Of a stretch of DNA of 64,000 nucleotides, positions 1 to 8,541 are shown piece by piece. The stretch lies in assembly GCA_003170475.1 (NCBI GenBank), contig PMZI01000023.1, positions 214,402 to 278,401 on the forward strand. The letters run 5' to 3'. A program made the translations under genes and the position numbers. Position 1 is the first letter of the stretch. Every line of letters starts with the position of its first letter. The notes beneath the pieces were generated by a model. It was not told where the DNA came from. It searched no databases and saw nothing but the letters and a program-made list of their open reading frames with translations. This DNA comes from Ignavibacteriota bacterium. Its GTDB lineage: Bacteria; Bacteroidota; Ignavibacteria; UBA10030.

Positions 1-1002
1 CGTGCCGGGAACACCAACCATTCCCATCCCGCGCAACGTTAGTAACGCTATTTCGTCCACAGAAGTTATTCCCTTTGCAGCCCCTTCCCAGTTTTCAACA
101 CCTTCCGAAATGAGTGTGCCCGGTGCCTCGGGATGAAATGTGTTCTTGATGAGGATCGGAATCTTCTTTGCGACGGCCGGCGCAATGGTTGCCGGATGAA
201 GGACCTTTGCACCAAAATAGGAAAGCTCCATTGCCTCTTCGTATGACATTTGGGGAAGGACGAACGCGGTCGGAACAGAGCGCGGATCGGCGCTGAGGAT
301 ACCGTCGACATCTGTCCAGATCTCGATCTCGGAAGCTTTGAGTGCAGCCCCCAGGATTGCCGCAGTGTAATCCGAACCGTTGCGACCAATCGTTGTTGTA
401 CGACCGTCCTCTGTCGACCCGATGAACCCGGTCACCACGGGAATAACCTGTTGGCGGCTCTTTTTGTGCAAGCGGTTGAAGTATGATCGGATCTTACGGT
501 TTGTCCGGTCAAACAAAACAGAAGCATGAGTAAACTGATCGTCAGTGACGATGAACTGGCGAGCATCAACAGCTTCCGTGCGATGCAACTGTTGGAGGTA
601 GGCGGCGATAATCATGGTGGAGAGTCGTTCGCCGAAACTCGCGGCTAGATCCAACGCGCGTGGCGGGCAGTCGCGAAGGAGCGACATGCCGTGAAGAACA
701 TCCTCAAGTTCTTTCAGCCGTTCATCAAGGGTTGCAAGCGCCTGTCGGCGGTTTTGTTTCTTGAGCAGCTTGCCGATGGCATCGCGATGCTTTTCTGCAA
801 TCTGGGTGAACAGCGTTTGGTATTCGGCACTCCCCTTTTCTGCAAGGTGAGCGCACTGAAGCAATTGATTTGTGATCCCCTGAAAAGCTGACACCACCAC
901 AACAACACGGTCCTTCTTGGCCGCGGCTAACACAATGGTCGCCACACTGCGAATGCGCTCAGGGTCGGCGACCGACGAGCCGCCAAATTTCAGAATTTTC
1001 AT
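1..1002 (-). CDS. aspartate kinase, ThrA-type, C-terminal part missing (window edge)
   Basis: Phosphorylates aspartate, the first step towards threonine, methionine and lysine. The reverse strand reads without a stop from ATG at 1002 to the window edge, giving 334 residues. It starts with KILKFGGSSV, the amino-acid kinase nucleotide-binding motif, and continues with VVVSAF, TIGRNGSDYTA, EIWTDVDGILSADPR, SYEEAMELSYFGAKVLHP and IKNTFHPEAPGT, all characteristic of aspartokinase. The sequence after GT (GMVGVPGT) begins the ACT regulatory part. The pattern resembles the kinase half of bifunctional aspartokinase/homoserine dehydrogenase (ThrA) more than a Bacillus-type LysC, but the part that would decide lies outside the window. 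It is the last gene of the minus-strand purN-purH-mreB-mreC run, 47 bases after mreC. Confidence 0.95.
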   Translation of the reverse strand, partial: MKILKFGGSSVADPERIRSVATIVLAAAKKDRVVVVVSAFQGITNQLLQCAHLAEKGSAEYQTLFTQIAEKHRDAIGKLLKKQNRRQALATLDERLKELEDVLHGMSLLRDCPPRALDLAASFGERLSTMIIAAYLQQLHRTEAVDARQFIVTDDQFTHASVLFDRTNRKIRSYFNRLHKKSRQQVIPVVTGFIGSTEDGRTTTIGRNGSDYTAAILGAALKASEIEIWTDVDGILSADPRSVPTAFVLPQMSYEEAMELSYFGAKVLHPATIAPAVAKKIPILIKNTFHPEAPGTLISEGVENWEGAAKGITSVDEIALLTLRGMGMVGVPGT

Positions 1003-1049
1003 TGTTTCCTACGTGCCTTTCAAAAGAGGTGCGAGGCCGGTCGCCGAGG

Positions 1050-1889
1050 TTACCGTCTCGACTTCTGTTGCAGAGATTGTTCTAAGTCCATTCGCTCCGA
1101 ATCGGGAACAAAGGAGACGATAAAAACTTCTTCAAGCTTCACGAAATCCACCCCCGGTAAAACGAGAACCCGTTTGAACAACGATCCTTGCTGCTCGGCA
1201 ACCCCGCTGACGGTGCCGATGCGGATATTCGGTGGGTAGGTGCTGCTGTAATCAGAGGTGACCAGCGTGTCCCCCACAACAACATCGAGATTCTTGGCCA
1301 CGTTGGTCAGGAGTAAGTCATCCCCGTCCCAGGCAAGAATACCATCGACGCGAGCACGTTGGTTCTTGGCGCTCGCCCGGAAGTCGGCGTTGTAAAGAAT
1401 TCGCACGACGGAATAATGATCGCTGACATTGGAGACAACCCCAACAAGTCCACCGTCACCGACGACGGGCATGCGGGGCATGACCCCATCTAATTTTCCT
1501 GCGTTGAGTGTAAGCGTATTTCGGAGAAGCGTCAGGTTCTTCCCAACAACTTTTGCCGCCACCAGAGGGTAGCGAGAGGTCTCTTTGACTCCAAGGAGTC
1601 GCCGTAGCCGATCATTTTCCAGTTTGGCCTCGCGGAGTTGGCTTGCTTCATCGGCAAGATCAACATTCGTGCGGCGAAGGAGATCGTTCTCCCTGCGCAA
1701 CGAGAAGTACCGTGGAACAAACGCCAGTTGATTCTGGGCAATGCCAAACGCAACAGTCGCTACACCCCGAACATGCCGGATTTGCGTGTTGTCGTTGAGA
1801 GCCATGAGGACGAGCGACACCACAAGGAGAAGGGAGAACACAGCGTACTCCTTGAAGAGCAGCACGAAATTATAGATGCGTTTGAACAT
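1050..1889 (-). CDS. mreC: rod shape-determining protein MreC
   Basis: MreC is the periplasmic bitopic scaffold of the elongasome; it joins MreB to the peptidoglycan synthases. The 279-residue product has a short cytoplasmic N-terminus, one membrane segment at about residues 13-31 (YAVFSLLLVVSLVLMAL), a probable coiled coil around 60-100 rich in Leu, Arg and Glu, and the C-terminal beta-domain with the LNAGKLDGV and VVGDGGLVGVV motifs typical of MreC. Length matches the family. It follows mreB by 89 bases on the same strand, the usual order. Neither mreD nor mrdA follows; an aspartokinase gene comes next, so any other elongasome genes are elsewhere. Confidence 0.95.
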   Translation of the reverse strand: MFKRIYNFVLLFKEYAVFSLLLVVSLVLMALNDNTQIRHVRGVATVAFGIAQNQLAFVPRYFSLRRENDLLRRTNVDLADEASQLREAKLENDRLRRLLGVKETSRYPLVAAKVVGKNLTLLRNTLTLNAGKLDGVMPRMPVVGDGGLVGVVSNVSDHYSVVRILYNADFRASAKNQRARVDGILAWDGDDLLLTNVAKNLDVVVGDTLVTSDYSSTYPPNIRIGTVSGVAEQQGSLFKRVLVLPGVDFVKLEEVFIVSFVPDSERMDLEQSLQQKSRR

Positions 1890-1978
1890 GCTGGTGACTG
1901 TGCGTTCTGTCAGAGAGGAATGTCATTGTTGGCGGGGTCGGTTCGCATGCCTCTATCAGCGAACCGCTTGTATGCTGC

Positions 1979-3004
1979 CTAGTATCGCTTACTCTTGATA
2001 AGCACTTTGGAAAAATGCCTGAGATCTTCCAGAACACGCCCTGTTCCCCGCACAACAGCAGTCAGTGGATCTTCTGCAACGTGGACCGGAAGATTTGTTT
2101 CGAGCCTGATGCGTTCATCGAGCCCCTTGAGTAGGGCCCCACCGCCCGTCAGCATGATGCCGCGGTCAAGGATGTCGGCCGAAAGTTCGGGGGGGGTGCG
2201 CTCGAGGGTGACCTTGACCGCTTCAACGATTTGCGAGATGGGCTCATTGAGCGCCTCACGAATCTCGACGGAGCTCACCTCGGTTGTCTTTGGAACACCG
2301 TTGACGAGATCCCGGCCCTTGACCTGGATCGTAATTTCCTCTCGGAGAGGCATCGCCGATCCAACCTCACACTTGATCGCTTCCGCCGTCCGCTCTCCAA
2401 TAAGAATGTTGTGATTTCGTTTGAAGAACTGAATGATGGCGTTGTTCTTTTCGTCACCGGCAACACGAATCGATTCTTCTGTCACAATTCCCGAAAGTGC
2501 AATCACCGCGATCTCGGTCGTTCCTCCGCCGATGTCAACAACCATGTTGCCGACAGGGGCATCCACATCGAGACCGATGCCGATAGCCGAAGCCATCGGT
2601 TCTGCAAGAAGATGAACTTCTTTTGCCCCGGCGTGTTCGGCGGCATCACGGACTGCACGCTTTTCCACCTCGGTAATGCCGGAAGGAACGGAGACAACGA
2701 TGCGCCGGCTCGGAACCCACCCAACGCTCGTCTTGCGGATGAACTCCCGCAACATTCCCTCGGCGATTTCAAAATCAGCGATCACCCCATCTTTCATGGG
2801 CCGGATGGTGCGAATGTCCCGATGTGTTCGACCCAGCATCTCGCGAGCTTCGTGTCCAATGGCAATAATCTTTTTCGTGTTCCGGTCGAACGCAACAATG
2901 GAGGGTTCATTGAGGACGATCCCCTTGCCCTTCATCCAAATAACGGTGTTTGCTGTCCCGAGATCGACAGCGATGTCTGCAGAAAAAAGAGAAAAGAGGC
3001 TCAT
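1979..3004 (-). CDS. mreB: rod shape-determining protein MreB (actin homologue)
   Basis: MreB forms membrane-associated actin-like filaments that direct lateral wall synthesis. The 341-residue protein carries the actin-fold signatures: phosphate-1 IAVDLGTANTVIWMKGKGIV near the N-terminus, phosphate-2 VVDIGGGTTEIAVIALSGIV around residue 160, and the adenosine motif MLTGGGALLKGLDERI near residue 285. Length and motif spacing are those of canonical MreB, and the hydrophobic N-terminus (MSLFSLFSADIAVD) is normal for membrane binding. It sits 32 bases downstream of purH and upstream of mreC. A rod-shaped cell is the natural reading. Confidence 0.98.
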   Translation of the reverse strand: MSLFSLFSADIAVDLGTANTVIWMKGKGIVLNEPSIVAFDRNTKKIIAIGHEAREMLGRTHRDIRTIRPMKDGVIADFEIAEGMLREFIRKTSVGWVPSRRIVVSVPSGITEVEKRAVRDAAEHAGAKEVHLLAEPMASAIGIGLDVDAPVGNMVVDIGGGTTEIAVIALSGIVTEESIRVAGDEKNNAIIQFFKRNHNILIGERTAEAIKCEVGSAMPLREEITIQVKGRDLVNGVPKTTEVSSVEIREALNEPISQIVEAVKVTLERTPPELSADILDRGIMLTGGGALLKGLDERIRLETNLPVHVAEDPLTAVVRGTGRVLEDLRHFSKVLIKSKRY

Positions 3005-3036
3005 TGCCAGGTTGTGCTCTTAATAGTGGGAGATCG

Positions 3037-4647
3037 TTAGTGTCTGAAATGTCTTATGCCGGTGAAAACCATTGCAACATTGTGTTCGTCGGCCGCTCTG
3101 ATCGCTTCGTCATCGCGGACAGAGCCGCCGGGTTGAATCACGGATGTCGCGCCCCCCCTCACAGCCTCAAGCAATCCATCAGCGAAAGGGAAAAAAGCAT
3201 CTGACGCAACCGCACAACCCGCAAGATCAAGGCCTGCTTCCGTCGCCTTCATGACGGCGATCTTCGCCGAGTCTACCCGCGACATCTGGCCCGCGCCGAT
3301 ACCTAGTGTGCGGTCCTTGCGCGTGTAGACGATCGCATTGGATTTAACGTGTTTTGCCACGCGCCATGCAAACATCAACGCTTCAAGCTCTTCTTCTGTG
3401 GGCTTGCGCTTTGTGACGACGCTCAAACCTTCACGACTGATTCTGTGCTGGTCATGGTCCTGAAGGAGGAGCCCGCCAATGACGCCCCGAACATCAAAAG
3501 CCTTGGCAGACCGTATATCAATCACCTGCTGAATGAGGCGCCGGTCGCGCTTTTTCATCAAAAGGTCAAGAACGCCATCAGCATAGCTCGGAGCTACAAT
3601 AACCTCAGTGAAAATCTCGTTGATAGCACCCGCCGTTGCCGCGTCCAGAGATCGGTTTACACAGACGATGCCGCCAAAGGCAGATTTCGTGTCGGTCGCC
3701 AATGCTCTCTTGTATGCATCAATGAGCGTTTCGCCGGAACCCACACCGCAGGGATTGTTATGTTTTACTATGACGGCTGTGGGCTTCTCAAACTCCGCAC
3801 AGAGAAGCGCTGCGGCGTTGATATCGAGAATGTTGTTATACGAAAGTTCTTTTCCGTGAAGCTTCTTGAAATAGGTGTTGAACTTTCCGTACAGGGCCGC
3901 TGATTGATGAGGATTCTCACCATAACGGAGCGTGTCAGACTTCTTCATCGAAAGGGTAACGACGTCGGGCAACGCGGTGTCCGACTGAAGACCGCTGAAG
4001 TACGAAGCAATCATGGTATCGTACGTCGCCGTGTGTTGGAACGCTTCGCGGGCAAGCTCGAAACGTGTTTGAAATGACACGGCTCCGTTGTTCTTCGCCA
4101 GTTCTTCTGTGAGAGATTGATAACGATCGGGATTGACGACCACTACCGTATGGCGATGGTTCTTTGCTGCGGCGCGGACCATGGTCGGTCCGCCGACATC
4201 GATGTGTTCAATAGCCTCTTCAAGAGTGGTGTTTTCACGCGCGATTGTCTGTTCAAAAGGATAGAGATTGACGACGACCAAATCGATCGGTTCAATGTGA
4301 TGCTCGTGCAGCTGTTTCAGATGCAGTGGGTTGTCTGTGGCGGCGAGGATGCCGGCATGAATTGCCGGATGAAGCGTTTTGACGCGCCCATCGAGAATCT
4401 CCGGAAACCCAGTCACCTCAGAAACGGATTTGACGGCAACGCCTGCGTCTTTGAGTGCCTGGTGTGTTCCGCCGGTCGAGATAATTTCTATGCCGAATTG
4501 TCGGAGAACTTTCGCCAGCTCAACGATTCCGCGCTTGTCAGACACACTGATGAGCGCACGCCGGATATGTAACAGAACCTCCTCCTTGGTTTCGCGAGTT
4601 GAAGTGTGATTTGCCGCCGGTGTCTTCAATTGTGTTAAGGTATCCAC
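3037..4647 (-). CDS. purH: bifunctional AICAR transformylase / IMP cyclohydrolase PurH
   Basis: Catalyses the last two steps of de novo IMP synthesis. The N-terminal MGS-like cyclohydrolase domain begins at RRALISVSDKRGIVELAKVL (about residue 29) and contains FPEILDGRVKTLHP. The transformylase domain has the KHNNPCGVGSG motif (about residue 295) and SAFGGIVCVNR, and it ends in the conserved GGSVRDDEAIRAADEHNVAMVFTG region with a terminal RHFRH. The 536-residue reading frame uses a GTG start at 4647 with AAAGG upstream, giving a tail of about 28 residues before the usual start. A much stronger Shine-Dalgarno (AAGGAGGAGG) lies inside this tail, so the start is uncertain. It is 9 bases after purN, so the two are probably co-transcribed. 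Confidence 0.97.
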   Translation of the reverse strand: MDTLTQLKTPAANHTSTRETKEEVLLHIRRALISVSDKRGIVELAKVLRQFGIEIISTGGTHQALKDAGVAVKSVSEVTGFPEILDGRVKTLHPAIHAGILAATDNPLHLKQLHEHHIEPIDLVVVNLYPFEQTIARENTTLEEAIEHIDVGGPTMVRAAAKNHRHTVVVVNPDRYQSLTEELAKNNGAVSFQTRFELAREAFQHTATYDTMIASYFSGLQSDTALPDVVTLSMKKSDTLRYGENPHQSAALYGKFNTYFKKLHGKELSYNNILDINAAALLCAEFEKPTAVIVKHNNPCGVGSGETLIDAYKRALATDTKSAFGGIVCVNRSLDAATAGAINEIFTEVIVAPSYADGVLDLLMKKRDRRLIQQVIDIRSAKAFDVRGVIGGLLLQDHDQHRISREGLSVVTKRKPTEEELEALMFAWRVAKHVKSNAIVYTRKDRTLGIGAGQMSRVDSAKIAVMKATEAGLDLAGCAVASDAFFPFADGLLEAVRGGATSVIQPGGSVRDDEAIRAADEHNVAMVFTGIRHFRH

Positions 4648-4656
4648 ACAGACCTT

Positions 4657-5253
4657 TCATACAACATTGTTTTCTTTTTCAGCAAACGCTTTCAGCGCGA
4701 GGGGGAAAATCTCATGCTCGACTTTCAGCACCTTCGCCGCGAGTGATTCGGGGGTGTCGTGCTCATCGACAGCAACGGTCTTCTGAAGAACGATGGGACC
4801 GCGATCGTATTCCTCGTCGACAAGGTGCACCGTTGCGCCGCTCAATTTTGCGCCAGACGCAAGAACAGCTTCGTGAACATGATGCCCATACATACCCTGG
4901 CCGCCGAACGACGGAAGGAGCGCAGGGTGAATGTTCAGAATGCGGTGCCGAAATTCCCGCACAACGATCGTTGGAATCTTCTTGAGATAGCCGGCAAGCG
5001 CAATAAGCTCTACGTGGTGATTCCTCAAGACTTCAAGCATCGCAGTCGCGTACAATGCCTCGTCGGCGAATTGCTTCTGGCTCAGATGGACGGTGGGGAT
5101 GGAATATGCCTTGGCGATCTCGAACGCGCCCGCATCGCTCTTGTTGCTCAACAAAAGCGTCACGTTCGCAGAGAGAACTCCACGTTCGATTGCGCTGAGA
5201 ATAGCTTGGAAATTTGACCCCCGTCCGGAAGCAAAAACCCCAATGTTCATCAA
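4657..5253 (-). CDS. purN: phosphoribosylglycinamide formyltransferase PurN
   Basis: Transfers a formyl group from 10-formyltetrahydrofolate to GAR, the third step of purine synthesis. The 198-residue protein shows the phosphate-binding start MNIGVFASGRGSNFQAI and the catalytic region ILNIHPALLPSFGG with the Asn and His of the active site. It also has ATVHLVDEEYDRGPIV with the conserved Asp. Length is normal for the family. The next gene is purH, a neighbour in the same pathway using the same cofactor. Confidence 0.97.
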   Translation of the reverse strand: MMNIGVFASGRGSNFQAILSAIERGVLSANVTLLLSNKSDAGAFEIAKAYSIPTVHLSQKQFADEALYATAMLEVLRNHHVELIALAGYLKKIPTIVVREFRHRILNIHPALLPSFGGQGMYGHHVHEAVLASGAKLSGATVHLVDEEYDRGPIVLQKTVAVDEHDTPESLAAKVLKVEHEIFPLALKAFAEKENNVV

Positions 5254-5356
5254 GCGAGAATGACGTCGCGATGTTCAAGGATGGAGAAAATGTAACGATA
5301 AGTTGAAGGATAGTCAATGAAGTACAACGACGATGGGCCCACAGAGAGTTCTTTGG

Positions 5357-6298
5357 TTAGCGGACCGCCCCCTCGGACACGTTGAGAGACCCGGTTCGAG
5401 TATCAAGGGTTGCCCGCACGCCGAACGGAATCGTGAGCTTCTTCGCGATGTGACCGTACTGGAGGTTCGTCAGGACGGGGCAGCCAACAGCGGCGACTGC
5501 CTCCTGAAGAACTTGTTCAATCGTGAGGTGTGGTTTTGAAGGGTCGCCCGGAACACAGTCGGTGAACTTTCCGAGAACCAAGCCGGCAATGTTTTTGAGA
5601 ACGCCGGCATGCCGAAGCTGGGCGAACATCCGGTCGATACGATGGGGAGCCTCGTCGACATCTTCGAGGACAAGAATCGTCTTACGCAAGTTGGGCAAGT
5701 AGGGGGTACCCATGAGCGAGGCGAGCAAAGAGAAATTTCCACCCACAAGGATTCCCGAAGCTCTCCCTTTGTTGTGTGCCCGCAGCGGCTCATCGTCGGG
5801 ATTCTGGAGACCGCCGACGCGGGATGCCGATGTGATAACCCGCCAGAAATTCTCTTCGGTGAAGGGATCAATGTTGTCCCACATCTCCACCGCGACCATT
5901 GGACCGGAGAATGTTACCAGCCCGGCCTTTCGAAGTAACGCAAGCTGCAAACCGGTGATGTCGCTGTATCCGACAAGGATCTTTGGATCCCGCCGAGCGG
6001 CTCTGTAGTCGACTAAATCAAGAATCCGAGGAGTTCCATAGCCGCCACGGAGAGCAAACACAGCCCTTACAGCTGGATCGCGCAACATGTCGTTCAAGTC
6101 AGTAGCGCGCTCTTTGTCCGTGCCGGCAAGATAGCCATACTGTGCCATCACGTGGCGTCCGATTTTGACGCGGTATCCGAGACCTTCAAGATAACGAACA
6201 CCCTTGTCGACTTTCTCCTGAGCCGAAGGCGTACTGGCGGGCGATACAATTCCGATAACATCGCCCTTGCGGAGGCGCGGGGGTTTGAGAGTCTTCAT
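5357..6298 (-). CDS. LD-carboxypeptidase (peptidase family S66)
   Basis: S66 peptidases such as LdcA remove the terminal D-alanine from the tetrapeptide of recycled murein; the related MccF cleaves microcin C-type compounds. The 313-residue product has the N-terminal LRKGDVIGIVSPAS motif, ALRGGYGTPRILD, and the nucleophile motif GYSDIT with the predicted catalytic Ser at residue 112. The predicted Glu is in LEDVDEAPHRIDRM (about 205) and the His in YGHIAKKLTIPFG (about 283), completing the Ser-Glu-His triad. There is no signal peptide, so it should be cytosolic. It lies 103 bases upstream of purN on the same strand and may share its transcript. LdcA-like recycling is likeliest, given the generic length and the mre genes nearby. 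Confidence 0.93.
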   Translation of the reverse strand: MKTLKPPRLRKGDVIGIVSPASTPSAQEKVDKGVRYLEGLGYRVKIGRHVMAQYGYLAGTDKERATDLNDMLRDPAVRAVFALRGGYGTPRILDLVDYRAARRDPKILVGYSDITGLQLALLRKAGLVTFSGPMVAVEMWDNIDPFTEENFWRVITSASRVGGLQNPDDEPLRAHNKGRASGILVGGNFSLLASLMGTPYLPNLRKTILVLEDVDEAPHRIDRMFAQLRHAGVLKNIAGLVLGKFTDCVPGDPSKPHLTIEQVLQEAVAAVGCPVLTNLQYGHIAKKLTIPFGVRATLDTRTGSLNVSEGAVR

Positions 6299-6584
6299 GC
6301 TGTACCGTTCCGGTTTGTGAAATGTCGATCGCGTCGGAAAGATAAGAAGATAATGACAGAAAGCAACGCATCCCCCTGAATTCGCAGATCCCCGGATCCG
6401 ATAAAAAGACTGGGTATACTCGCCCTTTTCTTGTCAGCGGGCGAAGACTGCAACTTTCTTGCGGGAAGAGACGTCTCAGAGAGAGGCCACCATCCCCCCA
6501 TGACCCACGGGCACTCGGAAGAAACAAAGAAATGCTTTGCTTCGCAGACGAGTTGACATCGATCATCACAGAAAGAGTTCACGC
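6299..6584. other. intergenic region between divergent genes
   Basis: This 286-base gap separates the minus-strand LD-carboxypeptidase gene from the plus-strand response regulator, so it must hold promoters for both. A TATACT hexamer is at 6415-6420 on the plus strand, but the -35 position 17 bases upstream (CCGGAT) does not match. I see no terminator, RNA gene or convincing small reading frame. Confidence 0.5.
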
Positions 6585-7364
6585 ATGGCCGCAACGAAGC
6601 CAATAAAGGCAATCATCGTTGACGATGAACAGCCGGCGAGAAACAAGATCCGGGAACTCCTGAAAACCGATCCCGACGTTGAGGTCATCGATGAATGCTC
6701 GAACGGGCGCGAGGCAGTGCAAACAATCACGGCAAAGACTCCCGATCTCATGTTTCTCGACATCCAAATGCCGGAGCTGGATGGTTTTGGGGTGATCGAA
6801 GCCATTGGGTTGGACCAACTCCCCGCCGTGATCTTCGCGACAGCCCATGATCACTATGCAGTTCGGGCATTTGAAGTTCACGCCGTTGATTATCTGCTGA
6901 AGCCCTTCGATCGTCAGCGGTTTCAAACGGCCCTCGATCGCGCCAAGACGCACCTCCAACTCGATCACCGGAAAGAATTGAATCAATGGTGGAACTCAAT
7001 TCTTCGCGAGCTCAAAGCGCCTGTCAGGCGCGACGAACGATTCGTCGTCAAATCCGGCGGTCGCGTATTCTTTCTGAAGAACGATGAAATCGATTGGGTA
7101 GAAGCTTCCGGGAATTATGTGCGCGTTCATGCCGGGAAGGAGACACACCTCCTTCGGGAAACGATGAACGCTATCGCCAAAAAGCTTGACCCGGCGCTTT
7201 TCATCCGCATTCATCGGTCCACGTTTGTGAACATCGAGAAGATCAAAGAATTGCAGCCCTGGTTCCACGGTGAATATGTCGTCATTCTTCGCGACGGGAC
7301 GCAGCTGACCATGAGCAGAAGTTATCGCAATAACTTGCCAGAACTCCTGGGCACAAGCCTCTAA
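6585..7364 (+). CDS. LytTR-family response regulator
   Basis: A 259-residue two-domain regulator. Residues 8-125 form a receiver domain: acidic pair VDDE at 12-15, phospho-acceptor Asp59 in MFLDIQMPELDGFG, conserved Thr in FATAHDHYAVRAFEVHAVDYLLKPF and Lys in LKPF. Residues about 150-255 are a LytTR DNA-binding domain (FFLKNDEIDWVEASGNYVRVH, FIRIHRSTFVNIEKI, LTMSRSYRNNLPELL). The frame is open from 6537, but the ATG at 6585 gives the family-normal N-terminus. No histidine kinase is adjacent, so it is an orphan here. LytTR regulators in this group often work with 5TM or LytS-like kinases; the targets cannot be read from this sequence. Confidence 0.95.
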   Translation: MAATKPIKAIIVDDEQPARNKIRELLKTDPDVEVIDECSNGREAVQTITAKTPDLMFLDIQMPELDGFGVIEAIGLDQLPAVIFATAHDHYAVRAFEVHAVDYLLKPFDRQRFQTALDRAKTHLQLDHRKELNQWWNSILRELKAPVRRDERFVVKSGGRVFFLKNDEIDWVEASGNYVRVHAGKETHLLRETMNAIAKKLDPALFIRIHRSTFVNIEKIKELQPWFHGEYVVILRDGTQLTMSRSYRNNLPELLGTSL

Positions 7365-7514
7365 ATCCAATGAATCACAGGCGGGAAGTCATTGGAGTTG
7401 ATTGATTTTCAGACTTCAATTTCGTTAATTCTCACTGAGAAGACCTAATACACAAAGGATGTTCCAACCTGCTCATTGGATAAAACACTGGTGTCGCCCG
7501 TCGTTTGAACAGCA

Positions 7515-7538
7515 GGGCCCGCGAGGTTTCTCGAGGGC
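7515..7538 (+). terminator. GC-rich hairpin, possible terminator of the LytTR gene
   Basis: GGCCCGCGAG and CTCGAGGGCC pair with one mismatch around a GTTT loop. The bases after it (TTGTTGCTTTT) are only moderately T-rich, so it is a weak terminator candidate. The rest of the 7365-7578 gap shows nothing certain. Confidence 0.45.
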
Positions 7539-7578
7539 CTTGTTGCTTTTGGCGGCGAACAGCCCAAAAGGACATACC

Positions 7579-8499
7579 ATGAAAACAACAATCTACCTCA
7601 GCACACTCTTCATGATGACGATGTTGTGCTTCGGCCAATCAAAACCGGAAAACCCTGCTCTCACATCGTTGGTGGAAGCGGAGCGAGCCTTTGCGCGCAC
7701 CAGCCTCGAGATCGGCGCCCGCCCGTCATTCATGAAATTCTTTGCCGACGATGCAGTGGTGTTCCGACCGGGTCCGGTCAGGTACAAAGAGGCGATGAAA
7801 GATATTCCGCTTCCCGCCAATCCACTCGAGACCAGCCTCCAATGGGAACCACTGTTCGCCGATGTGGCCGCGAGCGGCGATCTCGGGTACACCACGGGAC
7901 CTTCGGTCTGGACGGATCATTCTCCAGCCACGCGCCCCCCATACTACGGATTCTATTTTTCCGTTTGGAAGAAACAGTCGACGGGAGAATGGAAAGTCGC
8001 ATTCGACATTGGAACCGAGCAACCGGGACCCTACACAGGGTCGCGAACATTTCATGCGTCCACAGTGATTGAGCGGAAAGAACCGACGCCGGCATCAACC
8101 CCCGAGGAACATATTGTCAGTCTGATGAACGCGGAGCGGGAATTTCTTGAGGCGGTGCAAAAAGATGGTGCGCTCAACGCCTTCACGCGCTATGCGGGAA
8201 AAGAAGCGCGCGTGTATCGCGAAGGAAAAACTCCCATCATCGGCATTGATTCACTCCGCGCACACTTTTCCGCCAAACCATATATGTCACAATGGAACCC
8301 GATGTTCTGTGATGTTGCACTTTCAGGCGATTTGGGTTATGCGTATGGGGGCTACGAAGTGGCTGCCCCCGCAACCGCGCCCGACCAGGTTGAGCACGGA
8401 TTTTACCTACGCGTGTGGAAACGCGATGGGATCAATGCATGGAAGTTCGTCGCCGATGTGACAAGCGTTCTTCCGCCTCCCCCCCCGCCGCCCAAATAA
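7579..8499 (+). CDS. secreted protein with two DUF4440/SnoaL-like domains
   Basis: A 306-residue product with a cleavable signal peptide (about residues 1-20, MKTTIYLSTLFMMTMLCFGQ) and two homologous NTF2/SnoaL-fold units of about 130 residues. Each unit opens with LVEAERAFARTS or LMNAEREFLEAVQKDG and has a segment on exposure and activity (DDAVVFRPG, KEARVYREG). Each closes with SGDLGYTTG or SGDLGYAYGGYEV followed by GFYxxVWK. It ends in a proline run (PPPPPPPK). The start is the ATG at 7579 after AAAAGGAC; the frame is open further upstream but only this start gives a signal peptide. DUF4440 proteins are usually binding or ketosteroid-isomerase-fold proteins of unknown role; no catalytic function can be assigned. 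Confidence 0.85.
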   Translation: MKTTIYLSTLFMMTMLCFGQSKPENPALTSLVEAERAFARTSLEIGARPSFMKFFADDAVVFRPGPVRYKEAMKDIPLPANPLETSLQWEPLFADVAASGDLGYTTGPSVWTDHSPATRPPYYGFYFSVWKKQSTGEWKVAFDIGTEQPGPYTGSRTFHASTVIERKEPTPASTPEEHIVSLMNAEREFLEAVQKDGALNAFTRYAGKEARVYREGKTPIIGIDSLRAHFSAKPYMSQWNPMFCDVALSGDLGYAYGGYEVAAPATAPDQVEHGFYLRVWKRDGINAWKFVADVTSVLPPPPPPPK

Positions 8500-8541
8500 C
8501 GCGGGAATATTCAAACAGCAGGTGCACCAATTCTCTTTTTC

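Noticed and set aside
6415-6420. TATACT as a -10 element for the LytTR gene
   Set aside because: The -35 position (CCGGAT) does not match the consensus, so the call is not supported.
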